Below are positions 1-15,000 of a DNA stretch of 64,000 nt, piece by piece. Position 1 is the first letter of the stretch, and each line of letters begins with the position of its first letter. The position numbers were made by a program, and so were the translations under genes. The notes below the pieces were generated by a model. That model had not been told where the DNA came from and made no database searches. It saw only the letters and a list, made by a program, of their open reading frames with translations. Source of the stretch: Mycteria americana (Eukaryota; Chordata; Aves; Ciconiiformes; Ciconiidae); NCBI RefSeq assembly GCF_035582795.1, contig NC_134372.1:37672316-37736315 (forward strand), in the 5' to 3' direction.

Positions 1-86
1 CTTGGCAATTTAACCAGTTTATGATGCTGATACAAGCATTGGCCTTATTCATACTGGACTGCTTTGACATGATTCCCACAGCAAAG
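1..86 (+). CDS. DPY19L4: DPY19L4 exon (first in window, 5' part outside)
   Basis: Reads two bases of a split codon, then [13 protein letters not shown]...MIPTAK (28 codons), a membrane segment. It ends GCAAAG|GTAAGA. The exon continues to the left of the window, or begins at its edge. Confidence 0.88.
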
Positions 87-3000
87 GTAAGATTATGTTT
101 GGAAATAACCAATTTTTTTTCTTTTCTATCATAAAGCTAACAGTTTTAGAGGTATTTTCCTAACTAGAGGCCTGGATACCCAAAGTAATACGGATTATAC
201 ACTGTGCTGCTTTGTGCTTTTAAGTAATGACAGTGTATATACTGCAAGTGTAAAAATGAATAATCAAAACAACACCATTTCTGATTTTTTTTTCAGCTGA
301 TTTTATTACACTTTATGTAATTCACTTCTGTAATTTAATTTTTGTCTAGTTTTGTTTAGACACAGCTATGTTTTGACACTATTAAGGGATTGCTTTTAAA
401 CACCATCATAACAGTCGATCTAATACCACAGCTTAAGCATGTCCTCTGGAAGTGGCCAGGAGAAAAAAAAGTAGCACAAGAAATCTTTGCCTAAGCTGAA
501 TTCATAACAATGTATGAATTTTGCCTCAAGTATTGTGCATCCTTGTTTGAAAGTTAGGTGTAGGCACTGTACCACAAAGAGAAGGAAGAAGATACACCAG
601 ATTGCTCAGGAGAAGCAGTTATCTTTCATACATTGAAATTCACCACAAGATAAAAACATTGTCGCTGCTATGTTGCTGAACTGAATGAGCCAAAAAGTAA
701 AACAAGTGTTACTAAGAAGATAAGGGATCATTTACAGTCAATCTTAGGAAATAGAAATGTACTGTAGAAGATGAAAACATTGTCTTTGAATTTAATGTCA
801 CTGTGAAATTCTACCGAGATGATTTTAGCCCTTGTAAAAGCTTACACTAGTTGAAAAAGGTTCTAACGTTACTTTAAGGAAGGTTACAGTAGGATGAAGA
901 GTAATTCATGTTAATTTCATTTTAAATTCAAAGCAGACTTGAATATTAGTGATTGTATTAATTTAACTGAAAATTAGTATGGTGGCTGCATATCAAAATA
1001 AATGTGGTTTATTTAAGAGTTTAGAAACTCTTCATTATATCTGCAAATGTAAGCTGAAGTTAGCAGTTAATGTGACTAAGCAGCTACCTTAAAAGTTGAC
1101 AAATCACCAGCTTCATCCTGAATTCTACTAAAATGGACTTACCGCACCACTCTTATTCAATATTAATTTTCCAAAAAGTGCTACTTAAAACTGTTGGAGT
1201 TTTGTTGGGCCATTTGATACTGACTTACACCACTGTTGTAGTACAAGGCTGAACTCAGGATCTTTGTGTCAGGTAAAATTCATGTTTCGGTACCACTGTA
1301 TCAGAAAATCAGCTGGTTTTTAGTGTTTGCATTCAGTTGAACATTTGTGATAGTTTAGCATAGCTCAAAAAGGACTACACTAAACTATTATAAAAAAGTT
1401 AGAGAAATCAGCTGATGTTTGCAGAACTGCACTGAGCCTCTTTAGTCATAAACTGTTTAGTCATAAAGACATTAGAGAGGCTACAGAAACACTTCTTTGA
1501 CTAAAGAAAATACAAACCATCTTCCAAATATTAAGTAATTAATGTTTTCCTCACTCTGCAATTGTTTAACTTATCTGCTTTATTATAGCATCAGGCTTCC
1601 CTAGGTATAAAATAGGTATAAAATATTAACCTAACTAGTCCAGGACATAAATATAGAAAGGATATAGTAATGGCTATAAGTGTAATGATTTAGTGCAGGA
1701 TGATACATTTTTTGTAAAAAACGTTGAAATAAATTATAAAACATAGTCAAAGAAAAGCAGCTATGACTGTAAAGTTTTGTAGGCATAAAAATCTCATTAT
1801 TGTTACAGGTTACATGGCTCTATATCATTCAGATTTCTGGATTACTGCTAGTCTGTGTCCTACAGTTCTTTAATTCTATGATTCTTGGATCATTACTTAT
1901 AAGTTTTAATGCTTCTGTCTTGATAGCAAGAACAGTCCAGGTAGGTACCAAAATATTTTTGTAGTACTAAATAAAGAGTGTGAGAGAGAGAGATATATAG
2001 GGAAATGAGTAATTTATATGCATTATAATCTTAAATTACTAATACTAATTAGAGGAATTACTATAGCGTAAAGCAACAAAAACATTGCATGATCAAATAA
2101 TGAATTCAATTACACTAACTACAGCATAACCAAGCACATCAGACACCATAATTCTGTGATTGCTATTAACATTTACGATTGTGCAAGCTGCAGTTTGGAT
2201 CCTGCAAAAAAGTTGCATAAATGGACTTTACACCTGTTCCAGCAGGACTTGTGTTGGATTTATGGATCTGTCTCCAACAAAATATTCTGTGACAACTAGG
2301 CCCATATCAAATTCAGTTTACTGAAATCTATTGTTTCTTTCAAAGATTAGGATTTTTTTCCTGTATTCGCAGTTCTCTCGTTTCTGATACTGGCATTGAC
2401 AACAGCTTCTAACCAGAATCTATGAACTTACAGGGCCATTCCTGCCCTCTCTCACTCATGACCTTTTAAAATCACGACTGTGTTTTTTATAGTTAGACAA
2501 CGCCTGCACCTATTCCAAGTTGCCTGTGAGCAGCCACAGAACCATTCTCAGATCTGGAGCTTTGAACTGGAAAATTCCTCAAAATACTATCAACTGACAG
2601 TTAGAGCCAGAAGACACCTTTGCCATATGTAGGTGGAAGGTCTAATGAATAGATAGTTCAAAAGGCACACAGTACTATTGAAATTAGGGGAATCTTGGAA
2701 CACAACCACAGTTGCACTGGGTGCCAGCAGTTGTATAAATATAATGGAGCCACCTCTGAAGGAAGGCTGTTTGGCTAGTTACAAAACTCTGCCAGATCAA
2801 TATGCTGGGGAGTTTTTATGATATTGTCCCTTCAGTTTTGTGGAAGAAATAGATCTTAATTCTGGATACTTGGTTATGTATACATTTTTGCTTACATGAA
2901 CCTAATACAAATTTGATCCTGATCAGGCCTAGCAGATAAGCTATTTCAAATAGTCTGTGTTGCTTTTATTCCAATACATACAAATGTACTGAAATACTAA

Positions 3001-6000
3001 TATTTTGTTCCAAATACATACAAAAAAGTACTGAAATACTAATATTTTCTTCTTTCTAGAAAAACCTAAAAAAGGGCGGCTTGCTTAATAGGCTTGGGAA
3101 ACTTATCCTTCATGTACTATTAGTCTTGGGCTTGACTCTCTTAATAAATAAATTCATCAAGGTAAGCAAATAATTTTTAATACAGAAACTTACAAAATGT
3201 ATTATGTTAAAAGCTATTTGTTAACCATGTTACAGTAATATCATTAAATAGAAATTGCAATGAGATTTCACTGCATTTCAGAGACTGCGGTTTAGAAATG
3301 AAAGATCATTTTCCTAATCTTTTTGGTATATAGATTTTAAAACATATTCTTAAAACTTCATAAATTAACACCAAATCATCAAATATGTATTTGTAACTTG
3401 AAGCTCACGTGTAATTTTATAACAAGTGTAGATTTATACTGCATTCTGATACAGCTGAGTGTTTGCAAAGTTTTTCATTGAATTTACTTTTCAATGAATG
3501 CAGTTAAAAATGAATACTTGTTATAAAAATGTTGTAGGCTATTCCATACTTTTAGTTGCTTCTTGTGCACAGAGATGTTGTCCTGGTTTTGGCTGGGATA
3601 GAGTTAATTTTCTTCCTAGAAGCTGGTATAATGCTGTGTTTTGGATTTAGTATGAGAATAATTTCTCATGTAGTTTGAGTCTCAAATAAAGTCTCAACGC
3701 CAAACACATTGATGTTTTAGTTGTTGCTAAGTAGTGCTTCCACTAGTCAAGGACTTTTCAGCTTCCCGTGCTCTGCCAGGTGCACAAGAAGCTGGGAGGG
3801 GGCACAGCCAGGACAGCTGACCCCAACTGGCCAAAGGGCTATTCCATACCATATGACATCATGCTCAGTATATGAGCTGGGGGAGTTGGCTGGGGAGCAG
3901 CGATCGCTGCTCGGGGACTGGCTGGGCATCGGTCAGCAGGTGGTGAGCAATTGCATTGTGCATCACTTGTTTTGTATATTCTACTATTGTTGTTGTTATT
4001 ATTGTTGTTGTTGTTGTTATTACTATTATTATTATTACTATTATTATTATTATCATTATTTCTCTTCCTTTGCTTTCCTATTAAACTGTCTTTATCTCAA
4101 CCCATGGGTTTTACTTTTTTTTTTCCTGATTCTGTCCCCCATCGCACTGGGGGGGTGGAGCGTGAGCAAGTGGCTGTGTGGTGCTTAGTTGCTGACTGGG
4201 GTTAAACCATGACAGATGTCTGCAGACATTAGTGACAGTAACACTTTCTGCTTTTGAGTTTTAGTCTCTTCAAGAGATCTGTATCAACAGATTAAAATTT
4301 AGTACACATAGAAATTAAAAATATCACAGTAAGATATGATAAGTCATTGAAATAAAAAATACAGCTAAAACCAACTTGTCCTGGATAATCTTCATCTGTA
4401 AATAAGCAACTAACCCTAATAGATATTCTAAAAAGTAAATAACTTGCCCTTTGGACCACAGGACCAAATTACAAACTGAATGCTTATTTGATTGCAAAGC
4501 ACCCTGTCTCAGTAAGCCTGTGTTGCTTCACAGTTTCATTTAAATGGTGAAAAAACTGTTTACTGTGTGAAGCTTAATTTTTTGATACTTAAAATATAAT
4601 TTCCTTTCTCTTTCTACCTTTGTAGAAAATTCTTAATCTTGAGTCAGATGAACATATATTCAAATTCCTGAAAGCAAAATTTGGATTTGGGGCAACAAGG
4701 TATGATTTAGCTGCAATTTTGCTTTTTTGTATGACTTCATTAAGTGAAGCCTGCAGGTTGTTCTCATTTAAAATCTTGATAAATCATGGATTTTTACCTC
4801 ATGTTTATGTCATATATTTTCCTTCATAATAATCTGCACAACTGTGGCTTTATAATTTCTTGGGAAAAAAGGAAACTTTGGTCCTTTTTGACATCAAGTT
4901 ATGAAATACATGATGACTAGGATTATTCTTTTTTCTTTAGAGATTTTGATGCTAACCTGTATCTTTGCGAAGAAGCTTTTGGTTTACTACCATTAAATAC
5001 TTTTTCAAGACTCTCGGATACATTACTTTTTTGTGTCTACATATTTGTTCTCTTCCTTATGACAGTAGCAGCTGTAATTGTTGCCTTTCGGAACCTCAGG
5101 TAAAATATGTTTTTAAAATAATTCAGGTTTTTATCGATTTTCTCTTCAACAGGCTAAGGAACTGACACTTGAATACAGCAGCATACAGTATTGCTTTCCA
5201 CAGGTACTAAGGAAACAGTAGGACATATAATAGAGAGATCAGGCAAAATAAGTAACTTCCTATTAAAGCTAAAAATATAAAGTATGTAATGAGACTAAAC
5301 AAAGAAACATTCTTCCCTAGATTCCTTCAAGCTCTTTTGTTTGGTGTTGAAGTTTTGCAGTATGTGTAGGGTTGGTTGGATTTTTTGGTGAGCAGGGGAA
5401 GCAAGGGAAGGATGTCTATAGAAAACAATGTTAGTTTCTTTAGTTCATCCCATTTTCCCTGTGGAAAGCACACCCAATCAAAGATTTCCCTGGTGGTATC
5501 CTCACACTGCCCAGAAATGAGCAAGGATAGTCTGTGCTGAACCTCCTGTGATCTGTGTGAAGAAGCAGGAGTAGTAGACTGCAACTGTGCATCACTGCTG
5601 CCAGTTCCCATAGCTAATCTGTAGGATTTGGAGGTATTTAAAGAACACTAGAAGAAAATTAGTACTGAACTGCTATTTTTTAAAAAAAAAAGTAAATGGT
5701 TCATTATAGACCTTCCAGTTTTACATTTACAACCTGGGCAAAAGTTAGAAGGGATGATATAAAACTTGATTAAGCAAAAATTCAATGTAACTAATGCCAC
5801 TCATCGTAGATTTTATGGAAGCTAGGATAAAAGGGGGGGGGGAGAGGGAGATGATCTAAGACATTCTGAAACTATGTTATGATAATTGTGAAGTCGTAGT
5901 CATCTGTAAGGCATTTTGGTACTATTCAGCTAGCCTCTTAAAAAACTTACTGCATCAATCATTTTTAAAAACAAACAAAAGACTCTGCAGCTCTTAATTT

Positions 6001-9000
6001 TCTGTAATCTTAAAGGTAATCCCAAACATTACCCAAATTTTTAACACTGCCCAGTTATCTCAATTATCCCACACCGGAAAAAACAGGGAAAACCCACACA
6101 CATTTAAGCAGCTTCTTTTTTTTGATCAGCCCTCCACATACATTCACAAGACTAGCCACATCAAGCAATAACCAGTCCTTTCAGCACTTCTTTTCTGTAA
6201 ATTTACTTCCAATCTATGGCTTTAGTAGCATCCAGATATACCAGCACAACCCCACAAAACACAGTTAAGTTCTTCGCTCTCATCAAAAGCCCTGTGAACC
6301 CTGTGGGAGTAGCTGCTTCAAGCAATAAACCAAGCATGCCTTTCTGTAAATAATTTTATCTCATTCTAAACCAGCTCATTTAAACCCATTGCATTTCCAG
6401 AAAACTAGACATGAAAATAAAAACCAAACATGAAAATCATAGATACAATAGAAGATTGTGGACTGATAGCAGCAGTATTGCTCTTTAGCATCAGAAGGAT
6501 TAAATGCTTTTTAAAATACAGACAACTATATGAAATATGTTACAGAACTTAATGTAACACTTTTTATTTCTTCTGTTTAATTAGTGGTTCAAACCAAGTC
6601 CAGTTCATGGAAAAAATGGAAGAATGCACAATAACACTGAAGCCTGATGCTGCTTACAACTTAATTCACACAGTTCTCTTTGGATGTCTGGCGTTAAGCA
6701 CAATGAGGTATATTTTTTTTTACATTCTACTAAAGGCTTTTTTAGACGATTGAGTATATTTTTATAAGAGTGTAAAATATGCTGACCACACACTGACAGG
6801 ATCATGAACCTTCATTTTTTCCCTGGTGCATTTCTGCTTGTAGACTGAGGCATTGTTGTAGTAGTCACTTTAGCATTAGTATCGAGGCTTGTTGAAGCCT
6901 TAGGCCACAAGCTGTGAACTTTCACCCAGATCCACTGACTGTGCACTGAACTTTTACTTGGCTACATGAAGGAAGGCCCCCCAAACCAGTGCAAACCAGA
7001 AAGATAAGGAAGCTTCAACCTTAGCAGAAGCTGCAACCTTAGAGATAAGAGAAGAATCGGCCTGCCTAGAGACAATGAAAGGGCCCAGTGAAGGATGGGA
7101 AGACCCCAGACCCTAATACTACTATTGGTCCAAACTGCCTCCTGAGGGGAGGGGAATTTAAATTGTAAGGGTATAATTGCCCAGGGATTTCTTTGTTCTG
7201 GGTCCCTCTCTGGAGGCACCCAGCATGAGCTGTTTTCCCCGCTCTACCAATCAATAAATTCGTCTGGTGTATGTTCTATCGGAGACTCTGTTTCAGGAAA
7301 CCTAGGGTTGAGCCAGAGGGGAGAGGAAGCGCCCAAGAGTGAGTGTGTGTGTGAGTGAGGAGTCGAAAAGGGGCACCCGTCAGCTCAGTGGAGCTGTCTG
7401 CTGCGAAGGGACTCTGGTCCTAGCAATTAAAGTCTCAGGTCGTGTGTGTGCGACTCCCTGAATGGTGTGTGAATGCCTGGGCAGTGGCTTCTCCTTTAAC
7501 AGGCATTTCCCAAAATTCTGCCAAAAAGAATGTTTGGAAGTTTGGGAGCAGAGATGTTCTCAAGTGCAAAGTCAGTCTTTTACTCAGTTATTTCAGAGTC
7601 CTGAAAATGCAAGAAATCGCAAGAAAATGCAAGAAAATGTGTTCAGAATTTCTCTAACATAACTGCTCTCATCAACACGGCTTAGCAGAGCTCCAGATGA
7701 TCAGCAAAAACTTGTCTGTATTCTTCCAGAATGAAGTACCTCTGGACATCCCACATGTGTGTATTTGCATCTTTTGGCCTGTGCAGTACGGAAGTATGGA
7801 AACTTATCCTGAAGTGTATTCATCTCTACACATCACAGAGGGTTAGCACTATACTTACAGCGTTTCATGAAATTTGCTTTTGCTCCATATCTAAACCAAA
7901 TCAAGACTCAAAATTATAAGACATCTGAAATGAATATTGTTTGTAGTCCTCTTAAACTGGATATCTCTGAAGTACATTTGTATAAATTTAGTAAGTAAAA
8001 TGTATTTTCTAGTGGTTTAGATATTAAACAATTCCATTTGAATACACTAGATGGCAATATAGATGTGGCTATGACAAATAACCACAATTTTACTAAAAAA
8101 TCTTAGTCACCATGTTATGAAGTCGTCAGTGGTCTGAGAAGACCTTTACAGACTATTATACTGAATGATACATTGTTTTCCACTTTGTAGAAGATAGATT
8201 TAAGTATATGGATATAAATCCATCATTTGTGATGGGTCTGTAATAAGGGTTTTACTTGAAAACAAAATCAGAATATGGTCTTAAAATTCAAACTGTAAAT
8301 TCTACACCATGATAAATATGTCAGATATGAATACATTAAAAATTAAGTCTATCCAAATATATGTATCATCAGAATAACCAATTTTTTTTTTTGCAATTTC
8401 TCTTAGACACATGTGCTCAAGTATTCTATACCAATAATTACATTACTATATATTTCATATAAGGTAAGAAATTTTTTTTCGTAAATGTTTTGGCATTTTT
8501 TAGTTGCATGAAATTTTCCTTTTCTCATAAAGGGATGTTTTATAAATAATTACATACAAGATTGGTAGCTGAATTTTAAAAATTGGGATAGACTACCTGA
8601 AGTGGAAGTACCTCTATGAATATGAAATTGTAGGTAAAGGATCAGTTGGGCTCATTTGATCCAAAGTAGTTGTTCATAGATACAAATATTTGTCTGATTG
8701 TATGTGTAAGCTACCAAGTGTTATTTAAATGCATAATTTTATGGAAATGTAAGTTGTCTGTTTTGGTTTTAACTAAGTTGCAGATAAGATGCATATTGTT
8801 AAATTGTGTAATGATTCATTGTAGGAGCAGAAATAATCATAACGTTCTATATTGCTGTGCCTCCTCTCATATGTTTTAAAGTACAGAATTGTTAAACTAG
8901 TCAAGTACTTATGTTATCTTCAGTCTGTCCCAGAAACAAATTATTATTATGGTCAAACATTTAAATGTAAACACATAAAACATATTTAAAATAGTAACAA

Positions 9001-12000
9001 GTACAAGATTATTAGTCTGTCAGTCTGTCCTAGCAGGGAGATTAATTTAGTGGGCATACCATTCTTTTAATATGTATTTACAAAGACAAAAAATTCAGAT
9101 TCCACTTTGATGGAAAAGTTATTTCTGCAATACTTAGTGTGAGATGAGAGTATTTCTGTTAAATAATTACCTTCAGAGAAACTCAAGGGGAATTTCATTA
9201 TTAAAGTTAAAAAGGCAGTAGTAAAGTGTAACAGTTAAGAAAGCTGCTAATAGGGTTCACTCTGGAAGTCTGTTCCCCCCTATAAAACAGTGAAATGAAA
9301 AGTCAAGAAAGACTGTTAACAGTTTGTTTAGTAAAGTTACACTGATGTATTCCACTTAAATTTTCTTATTATTCTGCTAGAGGACTTTTTAGGATTTTTT
9401 TTTTTTCCATTGGTATGCTGGTTAGGGAAGTCATTTACCATTTTCATCATCTCTGAAAGTGATAGAAATAATGCCATTTCTTTTGATGTGGCTGATGCCA
9501 AGAGCATGACATTCTAATAGATAGTCTAATGTGACAGATGAGCTAGGAATAATTTTCCTCCCACTCTTCATGAGCAGATGTGAAGTTCCTAAATCCTGTC
9601 AGATTCAATTCTGAAGTCAACAGAAGTCACTGATTTTCATAGGCTTTAGATCAGCCATTAGTTGTGCTCAGTCTGCCTGAAAAGCATCATTTTTGTGTTT
9701 CTTCTAAATATAGAAAATAATTTTTATTGACATTAAAAATAATAATTTTTCAAGGTGCTCAGTGGGAATAAAGACATACATCACCTCTCAGTATTTTTTT
9801 GTCTTAAGTCAGTTCTTGCAGTTCAGCTGCCAGAGGAGTGGCTATCTTTGTGTGTGTGTCTTTTTTACAAAGCTGTAAGAGTTAGTGAGCCTGCAGGTAA
9901 GAAGCCTACCTGACAGACAGATAAAACTTGTCACCAGATTCCCTGGCAATGGTCAGAATAAAAATTCTTAAGGGAGAGACATCCAGAAAGTATCCATTGC
10001 TTCTGTAAGAATGCGTTTATATATTCTCTCTCTAAAACCTTTAGAAGCAAACCAACAATGCAAGTAGATTTATATAACAGAGACTTACTTATCTTTCTCC
10101 TTTCCAGGTAAGAATTTATCTGTTCATGCACTGTGACTGCTCAGATTGCATGAGCAGCTTGCATATTCACCACAAAGTTAACTGGTCATCATGGCTAGTT
10201 TTCCTGAACTAGTAGTAGGGCAATTTTGTATTTCATTACCTGTTATGGTTATGTCTGTCAGAAGAACTATTCTTTAGTGCCGTTTCTCAAAATAGGAGTT
10301 TTATGGGATTATTAACCTAATCCTGAATAAGCTAATGAAAGCCTCTTCTGAGGCATGTGGTAACTACAGTCCCAAATACATCACTTGAACAATAATTTAT
10401 TGAGATACAGATGCAGCTACAATGCTAGCTATCTTTCAGATTTCAGGTACATATGTTTCGAGACCTATAAGACATCTATATTTCTATTTACACAAGTTTT
10501 CTTAATTAGTATAGTACAAACATCTTTTAGATAAAGTGAAAGTGCTGAAGCATTTCCATGCATACTTTAGTTGTGCTGCAGATAACACAACACGTATGTA
10601 ATGCTGTAGTAAATATTATTTATGTTTCACTTCATACTCTTTATAGGTAGGTTTCAGCTGTATCTGTGTCCATTGCATTAAACTTCTCAACAGAGTAATA
10701 CCCGTCAATTTGTGTTTGTATGTCAGTCATTCCTAAAGAAATTGTTGGCACTTAAAACTAGTTCCTGAGCTTCAGCAAGTCTATAGTTTCTGGTTTGGCC
10801 AAATAATCTTGATTTTTCTTTGCTAGTATATTCATATAATTTCTCAAATTGCATTTTTATTTTCATTATGGCCAAGTCCTTTTGCTCCAAACATATACAT
10901 TTATTGCAGCACATAGCGCAATATATACCAATGATCTGAGCAGTCTTTGGCTATACTGAAGAGCTCCCTGTATGCACTGTATGTGTTTATCTTTTAAACC
11001 TAAAGTTTGTAAGCTTGACAGTCTGTAGAAGAAATGACAAACAAAAATGTCATGTTTATTTCTATTCGTAATATCTAATCCTGTTTCTCTAAAGGAGAGT
11101 CTTAATTTTCTTTCTTAGGCCAACAGTAACTATAAATAATGTAGTAGTACTTACTTTTCACTTACACTCAGAGGACAAAGAATTAATGCTTACACTTTTT
11201 GAATTCAAAATAAGTATCCTTGTATTTGAGAAGTACTGAACTCCCATAATCATCAGTGGACTGTTCAACACCTTCAAGTTTGTGGCTAGCACAATTGTCT
11301 AACTCTGGACTTTCTAGTTAGAATGAAAAAGATAGGTTGTTTGTGGGGAAAAGCTGTAAGCTTTTAAAAATCTCTGGGTTCTTATCACAGCCATTGAGTT
11401 AAAAATTGTCAAGTGTATACCCTCAATATATATATTTGGGGATAGTAACTATTTATAAATCAAAGTACACTGAAAACCCAAAGCACACCAGACATTCAGT
11501 AAGAAACTTAAGCATTGTTACACTGGATGAAATCCATGATCATGAGCCAGAGGGGTAACAAATGTGAAAGAGAAAGCTGAAATCTTTCTACAATATTGGG
11601 AGTTGGGATAATGTTTTCACTCACAAAAGATTTAATTTTACTGCTGAAAGTTAAAATTGTCTTACATCCACCAAGGAGCTAGGGTGGGGAACAAACAACA
11701 ACTTTAGTACCTAAATCTCCTAATAATTCAATTTATTTCTATAGTCATGTCATCAAGTTCAGAGTTTATTATTTCATTTATTTTTGTAGATTCTAGGTCT
11801 TAGTGATATTTTTCGATGAGTAATTACATGCCTTAGGAAAAACATTCCCCATTACCAGTTTAGATCATGCCACCTTTCTATTTTCTTGGCTATCTTTTTG
11901 GTTTTAATGCAAGTCAGCAATAACATGTCATATTACCTTTTCCTATGCAAGTGTTTTCTTAAGCCTTTTGGAAATTTCAAGTCCTCAAGATTTTTCCAGT

Positions 12001-15000
12001 CCAGAACGATATCCCTGTGTTGCTAATTTAAGCCACTTGACAACAGGCTTCTTCTCCTGAAGACTTTGACCGCAGAGACCAGCATGTTACAAGCTGGAAA
12101 CCTCTTTTACATACCACTCATTATTCTGAACAGTTTGTTACATCCCCCTTTACTTATCTCAAGAATCTGATATACTCCATCTGTTCTTTTTATCCATTCG
12201 TTGTGTCATGGTACACTTTTTCTCAATCTGACATAACTGATTTACAAGACAGAGTTGTTATATCGGTGTTATTGGTCCATATTTTCATGTGCTTTACTTT
12301 TATTTACTTCGTCATTGTTATTCTGTTATATTTGGAACTGCTGAAGTTCCTCGGTTTTCTCTTGGCTTGACTAATTAAATGTAGTGTTACCTGAAAATTT
12401 TGCTACCTCACAAGTCTCTTTTTAAATTCACTAATAGCAAGCCCCACTATTGAAATTTTCCTCTAGTGAAAACTGCTTGTACTCACTCAAAAGTTGCAGT
12501 AGTATGACACTGTGACTTGAAAAACCTATATAGATTAGTTAATGCCACATAATAGTCCCAGCATTCAGTAGATAGCACAGTGTCCTTAGATTCTCAGTGG
12601 TTTGCAGGGCAGGTTTGCAGCACGATCTAGAAGCAAAGCAGAGTCCATTTCCTTCTGTCTCCAGCCTGAAGGACTCCAAGCTCTCAAAATGTTTAGCTGT
12701 CCAGGGTAGTTTAGCAATGAAGAGAGGAAATTTTGATTCATTATGGGACTCTGCAGTCTCATTTCACAACTGCTTAATTGATTTACTAGTCTCTCGAGAG
12801 GTCTTCTGAAGAGCAGAAATATGTTTATTATAATACTACTGTACTTCCCAAAACTCTAAGCTTGTGATACTGCCATAACTATTTTTAGATTTTTCTCCAT
12901 CTACCAGTCAGCATTACTTTAACAAATGTATCAAGTAAATGGTTAAACTAGTAAGTATCTTAATTCGCCCAATTATATCTCCTGCTCCCCAGTCCTCCTA
13001 CATGATTACAGTTTTAATGAAAGAATGCATATTTTTGCTAAGTAGCTCAGCAGCATCACATTCAAATTCCTTCTGAACTCTTGGATGAATATTATCTAAA
13101 TTGGATGATTTATGGCTTTTTAGATTATCAAGCAGGTTTTCTTGCACTTTTTCCTGTGACATTTCACTTTGCAAGCCAGCAATCCTTATTATCTAAAGAA
13201 AGCAGGTTTGGAGTAGGTTTCACCACAACACCCTCTGTAGTAAAGAATGATGCAAAGCAATCAGTTAGTCGTTAGCATTGTCATTATCTTTCTTAATTGT
13301 TCTCTTTTGCCTTTGAATATTCACTAGCTTAAACAACAAGAAACCCTTAAATAAATCTTTGTTTTGTTAGCTTTGGGGGGGGGAAGGTTAAGCTTTTCAG
13401 AATCAATTTCAATCCTTATTTCTCTCCTCCAAATTTTATTTATGTATTCTTTGTCTTCAGTAAATTTTGAAATGTTTTTCCCTGATAGTCTATCGGATGT
13501 TGCCGTTCAGTCACACTTTTCTTTTTTCCTTCAGTGGTTCCCTTTTAATTCAAACTTCTGAAATGCTACTAATGGCATCCACAGCATGTCTAATGATTTT
13601 AACTTCTGATACAGATTTCCTACCTCTTTTTCATTTATTTGTAAATTCCCTTTCCAAACTTAATGATAATTCCTGGGGCCTTTCCTTCTCCTGTAATCAT
13701 AGGCATTATTTAATAGCTTGGCTGTTACGTATCAAACTGTTACATGATGCCACTTTGTCTGGTTCCTTTTCTTAAAGCTTGGTCTGTCAAGAAATAACTT
13801 AAAACGTTAACATTCATCTTATAGTCCAGGGAACTGAAATGATTCACTTGTAAAGTAGATACAGTCTTTATAATCACAGTCACATTTGGTGGCAGTCGAT
13901 TTCCCATCGATTTTAAAATACAAACTGATCTTAAAAAAGAGAGTTCTGGAAACCTCCAGTGAGATGTGCATCTGAGAAAAGCTGTTCTTCTCAGGCTCGC
14001 CACAACGGGTTATTCTGTTCCTTCTGGTCACCTAGCAGGAGCTGCAGATCTCAAACTCTGAAACTGTGTATTCATACTGCAATGACAGCCACTTGTCCTT
14101 CATAAGAAGGGTAGATATGCTTATGTCTTGCAACTTATCCATGAGCTGGACAAGATCAGTTACTAGCTAAAAGGAAATAATGTTTCAACATCCAGAATTT
14201 GTTTTGTTCATTCTGTCTTCAGTTCATTTTATTTTGTTTTCATTATAGTTCTGGCCAGGAATAATGGATGAACTGTCAGAGCTGAGAGAATTCTATGACC
14301 CAGACACTGTGGAGCTGATGAACTGGATTAAGTAAGAGGATTTTTTCTCTATTTAAGTTAAATGCTATTTGTGTAGATCTAATGTTCTTAGTTATAGTGT
14401 TCTCCTTATTTGTCACAGCTCATCAGTAAACTCTGGTGACCCATGGAGATAGTTAAGGATGAATGGGCTATCAAGAGGTTAGCATATTAATGGCTGTGGA
14501 GAATAGCTCTATGCAAAGTCCCCCAGACTGCTCTGCTCTGGTTCAGTATCATGCTGCTGGAATATGCGTCAGGGAACCAGTTGAGTCCATTTGCTCCCAT
14601 AAGCACACGTAGTTTTCCTAGGCGAAAGAGGTCAGTTTGGAGGTGTCAGGCTTCTTCCATCATATTATAGCTACCTCTTTACATTAATAGATCTTCGCAG
14701 TGAAATAATTTTATTTTTATTTTTCCCCCAACCCGCTGTCCTTGTCTTTTCAACTTTTTAATTTTAAAAAGCTTGGATGTACAGTTGTAGGGCTGGAAAA
14801 TCTGTACTCTACAGTCTGTTTCTTGAACTTTAGAATAATCTAAACTGTTTATACTTATTAGATTAATCCCAATATGTGTTCTAAACTGTAAACAAAATAT
14901 TTGTAATTGAACTTGAACTTGCCACGGGTAAGCATAGGTGCAAGTATGAGTTAATAATTTCAACCCCACCTCATCACTTCTGCTTTCTCACAGAGCATAG

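Noticed and set aside
3721..4205. Open frames with poly-Tyr, poly-Leu and poly-Cys runs
   Set aside because: They are translations of the trinucleotide tract and flanks inside the solo LTR; no gene.
7442..7662. Two overlapping plus-strand open frames after the second LTR
   Set aside because: They cross the LTR end and its target duplication and show no domain or splice context.
9598..9660. Motif resembling a widespread old amniote repeat
   Set aside because: The match is too short and from memory only; not enough to annotate.
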